Assembly: GCA_003219355.1 (NCBI GenBank)
Contig: QHOQ01000079.1
Location: 1-6,601 of the forward strand
Origin: Verrucomicrobiota bacterium
Lineage (GTDB): Bacteria > Verrucomicrobiota > Verrucomicrobiia > Chthoniobacterales > UBA10450
Length of the DNA: 6,601 nucleotides
Direction of reading: 5' to 3'
The notes under the pieces were generated by a model. It was not told where the DNA came from and did not search any database. It was given only the letters and a program-made list of their open reading frames with translations. Within the stretch, counting starts at the first letter, position 1. The number at the start of each line of letters is the position of its first letter. This document shows positions 1 through 5,710 of the stretch, one piece after another. The position numbers and the translations under genes were made by a program.

Positions 1-1
1 T

Positions 2-184
2 GAAAAGTGTGGCGGGGAGTTCTGGCAACGACTCATCGAGGCCATGCGCGCGCATTTCCAGAATGAAAGATTCAGCCGTGCACTCGTCGAAACGATTGAA
101 GAAACCGGCAAAACACTCGCCGCGCATTTCCCGAAGAGATCGAGTGGAGGGAACGAGTTGCCGGACGACGTCATCGAGACGTAG
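2..184 (+). CDS. TPM-domain protein, C-terminal end (partial)
   Basis: Only the last 60 codons are inside the window; the gene starts upstream of base 1. The visible protein begins EKCGGEFWQRLIEAMRAHF, continues with a helical stretch containing FSRALVETIEETGKTLAAHF, and ends in a short acidic tail ELPDDVIET before a TAG at 182-184. This pattern (GxxFW, then AMRxHF, FxxALVxxIxExGxxLAxHFP) matches what I know of the C-terminus of short, soluble TPM-domain proteins (the TLP18.3/Psb32/MOLO-1 family, also called TPM_phosphatase). The biochemical role of this family in bacteria is not well settled, so none is assigned. It lies on the same strand as rpoA about 300 bases upstream, with hairpin-forming sequence between them, so it is probably a separate transcript. 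The family call is from memory of the consensus; the bulk of the domain is not visible. Confidence 0.72.
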   Translation, partial: EKCGGEFWQRLIEAMRAHFQNERFSRALVETIEETGKTLAAHFPKRSSGGNELPDDVIET

Positions 185-190
185 TCGGTC

Positions 191-238
191 GGGACGGACC
201 GCTAGGCCGTCTCCCCAGGGCAGAAGCGGCGTGCCCTG
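191..238 (+). terminator. Two adjacent GC-rich hairpins after the TPM gene
   Basis: Two inverted repeats sit back to back just after the TPM-protein stop. The first pairs GGGACGG (191-197) with CCGTCTC (207-213), seven pairs including one G-T wobble, around a 9-base loop. The second pairs CAGGGCA (216-222) with TGCCCTG (232-238), seven perfect pairs around a 9-base loop. Their position suggests transcription termination or mRNA 3' end protection. Neither is followed by a T-run, so intrinsic termination is uncertain. A dispersed palindromic repeat is the alternative. Confidence 0.4.
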
Positions 239-322
239 CCAGGAAGTGCGACTTGCATTTCGTGCGTCATGGTGTTCATTGGTCGTCCGCAGCGAGTTTT
301 TGAAGTTACGCCGTTGGTCCCT

Positions 323-371
323 GGGTTTCCGTCGCTGGACGTGAAGCCGCACTCGCCAGGGGAAACCCGGC
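323..371 (+). repeat. Inverted repeat with an alternative GAAA-loop hairpin
   Basis: GGGTTTCC at 323-330 is perfectly complementary to GGAAACCC at 361-368. A second fold using the same right-hand bases pairs GCC (355-357) and GGG (359-361) with CCC (366-368) and GGC (369-371) around a GAAA tetraloop, leaving A358 bulged. The two folds exclude each other because both use 361-368. Such an arrangement is compatible with attenuation, but nothing else in the sequence demonstrates it. Confidence 0.45.
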
Positions 372-384
372 AAGAAGGAATTCG

Positions 385-471
385 GATTTAAGATTTCAGA
401 TTTCGATCTCTGTAGGCGCTACATGACTTGGTCAAGTGTCTACAAATCGCAAATCGGCAATCGACAATCGA
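385..471. repeat. Phased 7-base repeats in inverted arrangement before rpoA
   Basis: The left block has GATTT at 385, 392 and 399, exactly 7 bases apart. The right block has CAAATCG at 443, CAAATCGG at 450 and CAATCGA at 458 and 465, 7 to 8 bases apart. The right block is the approximate reverse complement of the left, so three GATT(T) units can pair with three AA(A)TC units, separated by 2-3 base internal loops, to give a long discontinuous stem. The block between them contains the hairpin TGTAG-GCG-CTACA at 411-423. The right block ends only about ten bases before the rpoA ATG, so it could influence translation start. Confidence 0.6.
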
Positions 472-480
472 AAATTAGTC

Positions 481-1518
481 ATGCCAGTCCGTTACGGTCG
501 TTTTGAAATGCCGAAAACTCTCGTTAAAGACGAGGACACAGCCACAGGTACCTACGCCAAGTTCGTCGCCGAGCCGTTTGAAGCCGGCTACGGCCACACC
601 GTGGGAAATTCACTCCGCCGCGTCCTGCTTTCTTCATTAGAAGGCGCAGCCATAACAGCGGTAAAAATCAACGGCGCGCAACATGAGTTCGCTACGCTGC
701 CGGGCGTGGTCGAGGACGTGACCGACATCGTCCTCAATCTCAAGAAAGTGAAATTCAAAGCCGAGGATCATGAACCGCGGAAGCTTTCGCTGACCGTAAA
801 CAAGGAGGGCCAAGTCACGGCTGGCGACATCCAGGTAGTGCAAGGCTACGATGTGCTCAATCCCAAGCAGGCGATCTGCACACTCGATAAGAAACATAAA
901 TTTGATGCTGAGCTCGAAGTGCGTGTCGGGCGTGGCTTCGCGACGGGCGAAGAAAATAAGCGCGCCGATCAACCGATTGGTTTGATCCCAATCGATTCGA
1001 TTTTCTCACCAGTGACGCGTGTGAAGTACGCGGTCGAAAATACACGCGTCGGTCAGCGCACCGATTATGACAAACTCATTCTCGAAGTCTGGACTGACGG
1101 GCGATTGACTCCTGAGGACGCGCTGCTCCAAGCCTCCGCGATTTTGCGTCACCACCTTGACGTTTTCGTAAACTTCAATGAGGACGTGATCGAATTCGAC
1201 GAAAGGCCGGCCGGTGTGAGCGAAGAGAACATCAAGCTCAAGAAGCTGCTCAACATGAGCGTGAACGAAATCGAGTTGAGTGTCCGCGCCGCGAATTGCC
1301 TGAACAACGCGAATATCACGACAGTGGGTCAGCTTGCGCAAAAAACCGAGGCCGAGATGCTCAAGTATCGCAACTTCGGCAAGAAGTCGCTTAACGAAAT
1401 CAAAGACAAGCTGCAACAGCTTGGTTTGAGTCTTGGGATGAAATTCGACCCAGGTCTGGTGGACGTGCCAGCGAGCGCTGATGGTGCCAGCACGAACGGC
1501 GCGGTTGCCGAGCCGTAA
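481..1518 (+). CDS. rpoA: DNA-directed RNA polymerase subunit alpha
   Basis: This 345-residue protein is the RNA polymerase alpha subunit, which dimerises to scaffold beta and beta' and contacts promoter UP elements and activators. The N-terminal domain (about 1-240) carries the conserved GHTVGNSLRRVLLSS segment (residues 38-52) used in dimer and beta contacts, then LEGAAITAVKI and LPGVVEDVTDIVLNLK. A linker leads to the C-terminal domain (about 255-330) with LSVRAANCL, where Arg269 and Asn272 match E. coli Arg265 and Asn268 that bind DNA, and FGKKSLNEIKDKL. A variable tail ends the protein. I chose ATG 481 (MPVRYGRFEMPK) because similar alphas begin this way; a GTG at 436 in the same frame would add 15 residues read through the phased repeat. 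There is no clear Shine-Dalgarno sequence. rplQ follows after 34 bases, as in most bacteria, but rpsD does not precede it directly. Confidence 0.97.
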   Translation: MPVRYGRFEMPKTLVKDEDTATGTYAKFVAEPFEAGYGHTVGNSLRRVLLSSLEGAAITAVKINGAQHEFATLPGVVEDVTDIVLNLKKVKFKAEDHEPRKLSLTVNKEGQVTAGDIQVVQGYDVLNPKQAICTLDKKHKFDAELEVRVGRGFATGEENKRADQPIGLIPIDSIFSPVTRVKYAVENTRVGQRTDYDKLILEVWTDGRLTPEDALLQASAILRHHLDVFVNFNEDVIEFDERPAGVSEENIKLKKLLNMSVNEIELSVRAANCLNNANITTVGQLAQKTEAEMLKYRNFGKKSLNEIKDKLQQLGLSLGMKFDPGLVDVPASADGASTNGAVAEP

Positions 1519-1552
1519 TCATCGCTGGATCGACAATCACACTGGGCGAACC

Positions 1553-2083
1553 ATGAGGCATCAAAAAAAGACGGTTAGGCTCGGCCGCACGGCTGAGCAC
1601 CGAAAAGCGCTGCTGGCTAATCAGGTTTGCGCCTTGATCGAACACCAACGCATCAAGACGACGCTGGCGAAAGCCAAGGCGGTTCGACCGCTCGCAGAGA
1701 AAATGGTGACGCTCGGAAAGAAGGGATCGATCCACGCGCGACGGAATGCCCTGGCAACATTGCGGCAAAAGACCGCGGTGAAGAAATTGTTCGATCAAGT
1801 CGCTCCGAGATCAACCGACCGCAATGGGGGTTACACCCGCATCGTGAGGCTGGGCCGACGTAAGAGCGACTCCGCTCCCATGGCCTTTATCGAATGGGTG
1901 GATGCACAAGTAGTCGAGGAGAAAGCCGCGGAAGAGGGGGCACCAAAGCAAAAAAAAGAAAAGGCCGTTGAGGCGAAAGAGCCCGCGCCAGAAGCGAAGG
2001 AATCTGCGCCGATCCCAGCTGAGGAATCCAAGCCTAAGCGGCGCGGATGGCTTGGCAGAAAATCGCGAGACGCGGGAAAATAA
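1553..2083 (+). CDS. rplQ: 50S ribosomal protein L17 (bL17) with long charged C-terminal tail
   Basis: L17 is a large-subunit ribosomal protein near the exit-tunnel side. Residues 1-119 form the complete L17 core: MRHQKKTVRLGRTAEHRKAL at the start, then TTLAKAKAVRPLAEKMVTLGKK, the APRSTDRNGGYTRIVRLG segment (residues 84-101) and PMAFIEWVD at the end. Typical L17 proteins stop near 115-130 residues; this one is 176. The extra 57 residues are low-complexity Lys/Glu/Ala/Pro, finishing with a basic PKRRGWLGRKSRDAGK. The tail is probably disordered and may contact rRNA; that is inference. The start at ATG 1553 is set by the universal MRH opening; longer in-frame reading from 1481 overlaps rpoA and is not needed. 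It lies 34 bases after rpoA and is surely cotranscribed. Confidence 0.96.
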   Translation: MRHQKKTVRLGRTAEHRKALLANQVCALIEHQRIKTTLAKAKAVRPLAEKMVTLGKKGSIHARRNALATLRQKTAVKKLFDQVAPRSTDRNGGYTRIVRLGRRKSDSAPMAFIEWVDAQVVEEKAAEEGAPKQKKEKAVEAKEPAPEAKESAPIPAEESKPKRRGWLGRKSRDAGK

Positions 2084-2101
2084 TTTTCCGCAGAGTTAGG
2101 C

Positions 2102-2123
2102 AGCGCCCGGAGCGCTTTCTGTT
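2102..2123 (+). terminator. Weak hairpin between rplQ and nuoA
   Basis: AGCGC (2102-2106) pairs perfectly with GCGCT (2112-2116) around a CCGGA loop and is followed by TTCTGTT. The stem is only 5 bp and the T-rich tail is imperfect, so it may be a weak or partial terminator, or chance. The rest of the 118-base gap (2084-2201) has no recognised gene or clear promoter. Whether nuoA is read through from rplQ cannot be settled from sequence alone. Confidence 0.25.
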
Positions 2124-2201
2124 CAAACTCGCGGTATTGATGACGCGGGGCTTTCCTGGCAAGGTTCTGCATGAGCACACGCTCCCAGTGATTGATATCT
2201 C

Positions 2202-2576
2202 ATGACACCTGATCCCTATTTTTTTATCATTATTTTTGTCGGCGTGGCGCTCGTATTTCCCTTACTGCCGCTGGCATTGGCCTGGCTCTGGAGACGTTTT
2301 TTTCAGCCACCAAAGCCAGGCGCGGAGAAGAATGCGACTTACGAGTGCGGGGTCGAGTCAATTGGCGACGCACAGATCCAGTTTCGGTCGCAGTATTACT
2401 TGTACGCGATCATTTTTCTCATCTTCGACGTCGAAGCGATTTTTCTGGTGCCATTTGCCGTGGCCTTCACCGGTTTGCCAGTCGGGGCTTTCATTGCGAT
2501 CTTGGTTTTCCTGCTATTGCTCATTGAAGGACTCGTTTGGGCATGGAGCAAAGGGTGTTTAAATTGGTCGAAATGA
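2202..2576 (+). CDS. nuoA: NADH-quinone oxidoreductase subunit A
   Basis: NuoA is a small inner-membrane subunit of complex I that sits beside NuoH and helps hold the Q module on the membrane. The 124-residue product has three hydrophobic segments at about 6-30, 65-90 and 94-114. The first loop contains the conserved YECG motif (residues 47-50; Cys49 lies in the loop known to change conformation near the quinone site), preceded by PPKPGAEKNA. The second helix carries FDVEAIFLVPFA (75-86), with the family's conserved acidic residues. Length and topology are typical. It opens the nuo cluster, 118 bases after rplQ. ATG 2202 is the only good start; no clear Shine-Dalgarno sequence is seen before it. 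nuoB follows after 54 bases that contain a phased repeat. Confidence 0.96.
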   Translation: MTPDPYFFIIIFVGVALVFPLLPLALAWLWRRFFQPPKPGAEKNATYECGVESIGDAQIQFRSQYYLYAIIFLIFDVEAIFLVPFAVAFTGLPVGAFIAILVFLLLLIEGLVWAWSKGCLNWSK

Positions 2577-2584
2577 CTTTTGAC

Positions 2585-2623
2585 GTTAAAAAGGTTAAAA
2601 GGTTACATAGGTTAAAGCGTTAA
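2585..2623 (+). repeat. Five phased GGTTAAA-like units between nuoA and nuoB
   Basis: GTT-A repeats start at 2585, 2594, 2602, 2611 and 2619, a regular 9-8-9-8 spacing: GTTAAA, GTTAAAA, GTTACA, GTTAAA, GTTAA. They fill nearly the whole 54-base nuoA-nuoB gap, which is otherwise the only sizeable gap in the nuo genes. The tract is low in GC compared with its surroundings. It may be a slippage-born microrepeat, a protein-binding array, or an unstructured ribosome landing site for nuoB; the sequence does not decide. Confidence 0.6.
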
Positions 2624-2630
2624 TCAGGAC

Positions 2631-3254
2631 ATGAGCGAGCAAATCGACGAAGGGCTTCGCAGCGAACTGCAACGGCAGGGAATCTGGGTGACCTCGATGC
2701 AGGATCTCTATAATTGGGGTCGACGCAGCTCGATCTGGCCGCTCCAGTTTGGATTGGCTTGTTGCGCGATCGAGATGATCGCCACAGCCGCGTCGCGCTA
2801 CGACCTCGCGCGGTTCGGTGGGGAGATCTTCCGGCCATCACCCCGTCAGGCCGATCTGATGATCGTGGCCGGGACAGTGACTAAGAAAATGGCGCCCCAA
2901 ATTGTGCGGCTTTACAACCAGATGCCCGATCCGAAATACGTTATTTCGATGGGCGCGTGCGCCATTTCTGGGGGGCCGTTCAAAGAGGGTTACAACGTGC
3001 TAAAGGGCATCGACCGCTATATCCCGGTCGATGTTTATATTCCCGGTTGTCCGCCCCGGCCAGAAGCGCTGCTGCATGCTTTCATGGAACTACAGCGGAA
3101 AATCGACGAGCAGAAATTGACCGGAGCCGACAGGGCCGAGCACCTCAATGCAGCGCAACCAAGCGAGTTTCCAGTGCCGGCGTTTGGCGCACACGATTTG
3201 GAGCCGCCCGCGAATCCGGACGTTTTTGAGCCGCCAAAAATCGATCGAACGTGA
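2631..3254 (+). CDS. nuoB: NADH-quinone oxidoreductase subunit B
   Basis: NuoB (PSST/Nqo6) holds iron-sulfur cluster N2, the last electron carrier before quinone, at the joint with NuoD. The 207-residue protein shows all four N2 ligands: the adjacent pair Cys44-Cys45 in FGLACCAIEM, Cys110 in MGACAISGG, and Cys140 in PGCPPRPEAL. The PLQFGLACC opening, RFGGEIFRPSPRQADLMIVAG and YIPVDVYIPGCPPRP segments are diagnostic. Residues from about 159 to 207 form a Pro-rich, probably disordered tail with no cluster ligand; C-terminal length varies in this family. The start at ATG 2631 gives the usual short N-terminal lead into the WVTSMQDLYNWGRRSS region; an AGGA sits only two bases before the ATG, too close to be a normal Shine-Dalgarno. 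Its stop TGA overlaps the nuoC GTG. Confidence 0.97.
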   Translation: MSEQIDEGLRSELQRQGIWVTSMQDLYNWGRRSSIWPLQFGLACCAIEMIATAASRYDLARFGGEIFRPSPRQADLMIVAGTVTKKMAPQIVRLYNQMPDPKYVISMGACAISGGPFKEGYNVLKGIDRYIPVDVYIPGCPPRPEALLHAFMELQRKIDEQKLTGADRAEHLNAAQPSEFPVPAFGAHDLEPPANPDVFEPPKIDRT

Positions 3255-3922
3255 CCCTAGAATCACTGGAGCAAATCAAAGGCCGCGCCCAGGCCGCTGT
3301 GCCTGGAGCTAAGATCGACATCATACCCAATACCGGTCCGTCACAACAATCGTCGCTCTTGATCGACAATGAACATGCGCTAGCGGTGGCCCGTTTCTTG
3401 CGCATCGATCCAGCACTGCAACTCGATTTCTGTTCAAACGTCACCGGAGTCGATTGGCTCGAACGCACGCTAAAGAAGAAGGTGAAAGTGAAAAAAGTCG
3501 TCGATGGCGAGGAAAGGGAAGTCGATGAGACGACGGAAGAGAAAATCCCCGGCTACCTCGAAGCGGTTTATCACCTTTACTCGATGACGCACAAACACGG
3601 GCTGGTGGTAATTCGGATGCGCACGGCAGATCGCGCAGATGATGCGCGTTTGCCATCGCTCAATTCTATTTGGCGCAGTGCTGAATTCCAGGAACGGGAA
3701 ATTTTTGATCTTTATGGTATTCGGTTCGACGGCCACCCGGATCTACGGCGCATTCTGATGTGGGACGAGTTTCAGGATTATCCGATGCGTAAGGATTATC
3801 GCGAACCGGACGATTATGAATACGAGCCGACGCCGCATGACGCTGTGTTGGCGAGGGCGAGAGAGCATTACGCTCCCCGGCCGCATTTGGACGGGGCGGA
3901 AAATATTACCCCGCAGCAATGA
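3251..3922 (+). CDS. nuoC: NADH-quinone oxidoreductase subunit C
   Basis: NuoC (30-kDa subunit, Nqo5) is a peripheral Q-module subunit that binds NuoD and NuoB; it carries no cofactor. The 223-residue product ends its core with the signature EREIFDLYGIRF (about 148-159) followed by GHPDLRRILMWDEFQDYPMRKDY, which identifies the family. Upstream are LDFCSNVTGVDWLE and YLEAVYHLYSM. Between these two segments, residues about 71-100 are an unusually charged stretch (KKKVKVKK, then DGEEREVDETTEEK), longer than the plain beta-hairpin I expect in E. coli-type NuoC. The start is GTG 3251, inside nuoB's stop (GTGA), which implies translational coupling; no Shine-Dalgarno sequence is seen. Its own stop overlaps the nuoD start (ATGA). 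It is separate from nuoD, unlike the fused NuoCD of enterobacteria. Confidence 0.96.
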   Translation: MTLESLEQIKGRAQAAVPGAKIDIIPNTGPSQQSSLLIDNEHALAVARFLRIDPALQLDFCSNVTGVDWLERTLKKKVKVKKVVDGEEREVDETTEEKIPGYLEAVYHLYSMTHKHGLVVIRMRTADRADDARLPSLNSIWRSAEFQEREIFDLYGIRFDGHPDLRRILMWDEFQDYPMRKDYREPDDYEYEPTPHDAVLARAREHYAPRPHLDGAENITPQQ

Positions 3923-5089
3923 GCGCGACGATTCAAACTCTAGCGCCTGCGGCCGAGCAGCCGAGACAGCTGCCGCCGCAAATGACTTCGCGACTCGAAG
4001 GCGAGCTACTCGAAGTGTCGATGGGACCGCAACATCCCTCGACCCATGGGGTGTTTCGCATGAACGTCGCGCTGGAGGGCGAGATCGTCCGCAGGCTGAA
4101 GCCCGTTTTCGGATACCTGCATCGTAATCACGAAAAAATCGGCGAGAACACGAGCTATCTTGGCTCGATGCCTTACACCGATCGGCTCGATTATTTTTGC
4201 TCGATGACAAACAACTGGGCCTACGCCCTCAGTGTCGAAAAGCTGGCGGGCATTGAGGTTCCCGAGCGCGCGGAATATCTCCGCGTAATCCTGGCCGAAC
4301 TAACCCGACTGCAAAATCACGCATCGCTGCTCGGATTTTTGCTGAGCGACATGGGCGCGTGGGGCACGCCGCTGATGTACGCGTTTCGCGAGCGCGAAAA
4401 GATTTTTCGAGTCGCTATCTGGTTCGCGCATGATGTGCGACTACATGCGTTTCGGCGGATGCCGAGTTGACCCAACGCCTGGCTGGATGGAGCGGGCAAA
4501 AAAGGTTGTTGATGTCTTCCCGCGATTTCTGGATGAATTCGAGAAGCTTATCCTTTCCAATGAGGTCGTCATCGCGCGTACCCAAGAGGTCGGCAAACTA
4601 TCGGCCGATCTCGCGATCAACGCCGGCATCACCGGCCCGATGCTCCGCGCCTGTGGGGTCAACTACGACGTGCGCAAAGTGGATGGCTATGGTTTTTATC
4701 CGCGTTTCAAATTCCGCGTGCCGCTCGGCGAACACGGTGACACCTACGATCGGTTAATGATGCGCGCGCTGGAAATGCGCGAGAGCGTCGGAATTTTGAA
4801 GCAAGCTTTCGAAGAAATTCCCGCCGGTCCCATCATGAATCCGAAGGTGAAGATCCGAGCCTTTCGCCCGCCAGTAGGCGAAGCGTACGGGCGCATCGAA
4901 GCGCCCAAGGGCGAACTGGGTTTCTATTTGATCAGCAACGGCGGAACGAACCCGTACCGTTATCGCGTACGGCCGCCGAGTTTTATCAACCTGACTGTCC
5001 TGGAAGATCTTTGCCTCGGCCACACTGTGGCCGACGTGATGGTAATCCTGGGCAGCGTGGATATCGTGATGGGAGAAGTCGATCGATGA
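3919..5089 (+). pseudogene. nuoD: NADH-quinone oxidoreductase subunit D, frameshifted near 4402-4408
   Basis: NuoD (49-kDa subunit, Nqo4) forms the quinone cavity with NuoB. The first frame (from ATG 3919) gives MGPQHPSTHGVFR with His43 matching Nqo4 His38, and DRLDY with Tyr92 matching Nqo4 Tyr87, the quinone head-group residues. It stays homologous up to FREREKIF (residue 163), then loses similarity and stops at 4470. Homology resumes in the +1 frame: FESLSGSR from 4406, MMCDYMRFGG from 4430, then GVNYDVRK, RPPSFINL and the conserved terminus MGEVDR, ending at TGA 5087-5089. Family members read EKILDLFE here; between Lys161 and the Glu codon at 4409 only 7 bases remain where 15 are expected, so 8 are missing. 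Everything else is intact and unmutated, which suggests a recent lesion or a sequencing/assembly error. Both ends overlap neighbours by ATGA. Programmed +1 frameshifting is less likely because conserved helix residues would be lost. Confidence 0.9.
5071..5077 (+). promoter_or_regulatory. Ribosome binding site of nuoI
   Basis: GGGAGAA at 5071-5077 lies inside the end of nuoD, with its GGAG core about ten bases before the nuoI ATG at 5086. It is the best Shine-Dalgarno match before any start in the window and supports the 5086 start over the internal ATG at 5113. Confidence 0.6.
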
Positions 5090-5670
5090 TTGGCACAGGC
5101 ATACTGAGTGGCATGGCGGTTACTTTGCGAAACTTCGTCGGAAGTTATTTCGAGAAAGACCGTCTGATCACGGTCCAGTATCCGGAGGAACGCAGCCCGC
5201 TGCCCGAGAACTACCGCAACTTTCCATTCCTTATCTACGACACTGATGATCCGGAGGCTGGATTGCGGTGCGTTGCCTGCAAGATCTGCGAGAAGGAATG
5301 CCCGCCGCAATGCATCTATATAACTAAGAGCGAAGACAAAAAGCCCGATTACATGGGCAAACCGCAGTTTTATCCGGCCGTCTTCGACATCGATATTTCT
5401 GTCTGCATGAGCTGCCAGATCTGTGTCGAGGTCTGTCCGTTTGAAGCGATCAAGATGGACAAGGTTTACGAACTTAGCCGGCGCGAACGTTTCGATGCGC
5501 TACTGCAACGCAAGAGCGAGCTTTCCAAATCGAACACCTACTACCACAGCATTTGCCCGACTGAGGCGGCCGAGGTCGATGCAAAGCTTGCTGAAGCCGC
5601 AGCGAAAAAGAAACCGGCACCACCGGTGTCATCGGCCGCCACCGCTGCCGCGCCCCCGGCTACTGGCTAG
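5086..5670 (+). CDS. nuoI: NADH-quinone oxidoreductase subunit I (2x[4Fe-4S] ferredoxin-type)
   Basis: NuoI (TYKY/Nqo9) carries clusters N6a and N6b, which pass electrons from the NADH arm to N2 in NuoB. The 194-residue product has two complete CxxCxxCxxxCP motifs: Cys62-65-68-72 (CVACKICEKECP) and Cys107-110-113-117 (CMSCQICVEVCP), the standard pair of 4Fe-4S sites. The N-terminus GILSGMAVTLRNF is the amphipathic membrane-facing helix of the family, followed by VQYPEER and FPFLIYD. Residues from about 158 on form an Ala/Lys/Pro tail, longer than needed for the fold and likely disordered. ATG 5086 overlaps the nuoD stop (ATGA) and has a good Shine-Dalgarno. Its position right after nuoD is unusual: nuoE, F, G and H normally lie between. 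It is the last gene of the run; the next genes are on the other strand. Confidence 0.96.
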   Translation: MIGTGILSGMAVTLRNFVGSYFEKDRLITVQYPEERSPLPENYRNFPFLIYDTDDPEAGLRCVACKICEKECPPQCIYITKSEDKKPDYMGKPQFYPAVFDIDISVCMSCQICVEVCPFEAIKMDKVYELSRRERFDALLQRKSELSKSNTYYHSICPTEAAEVDAKLAEAAAKKKPAPPVSSAATAAAPPATG

Positions 5671-5710
5671 CCGCCCAGTTTTCTCGAGACGGGCTGTGCG
5701 TAGCAATCTC

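Larger units (their letters stand above)
185..480. other. Non-coding, repeat-rich leader upstream of rpoA
   Basis: No convincing gene lies here: the open frames across it give Arg/Ser-rich translations with no recognisable domain. It holds several inverted repeats: the two hairpins at 191-238; an 8-bp perfect repeat GGGTTTCC (323-330) with GGAAACCC (361-368); a competing compact hairpin at 355-371 (GCC-A-GGG, GAAA loop, CCC-GGC); a 5-bp hairpin TGTAG/CTACA at 411-423; and the 7-base phased repeats at 385-471. I see no convincing -35/-10 pair, although the rpoA promoter should lie here if the alpha operon is not continuous from further upstream. The structures resemble an mRNA leader, but any regulatory role is inference. 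Confidence 0.5.

Noticed and set aside
9..344. 111-codon plus-strand frame over the TPM gene end and the rpoA leader
   Set aside because: Its translation is Arg/Ser-rich with no domain, and the overlapping frame 2-184 has clear TPM-family homology.
429..446. TTGGTC with TACAAA as a sigma-70 promoter for rpoA; also the dyad ACTTGGTCAAGT at 426-437 as an operator
   Set aside because: Spacing between the two hexamers is far too short, and the dyad has only a small imperfect core with no known regulator match.
436..480. Upstream GTG start for rpoA
   Set aside because: The added 15 residues are simply the translated phased repeat; the family-like N-terminus begins at ATG 481.
1831..2178. 115-codon minus-strand frame over the rplQ tail
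   Set aside because: Its Ser/Ala/Phe-rich sequence is the antisense of the Lys/Glu/Ala-rich L17 tail; the L17 frame is certain.
2140..2205. 21-codon frame before nuoA whose TGA overlaps the nuoA ATG (ATGA)
   Set aside because: Attractive as a leader peptide for translational coupling, but it has no ribosome binding site and no recognisable features; an overlap of this kind can arise by chance.
4399..4411. Programmed +1 frameshifting in nuoD
   Set aside because: Skipping one base at TTT-C-GAG would join the frames but still delete about three residues of a conserved helix (the DLF of LDLFE), and no stimulatory structure is evident. A deletion or sequence error fits better.
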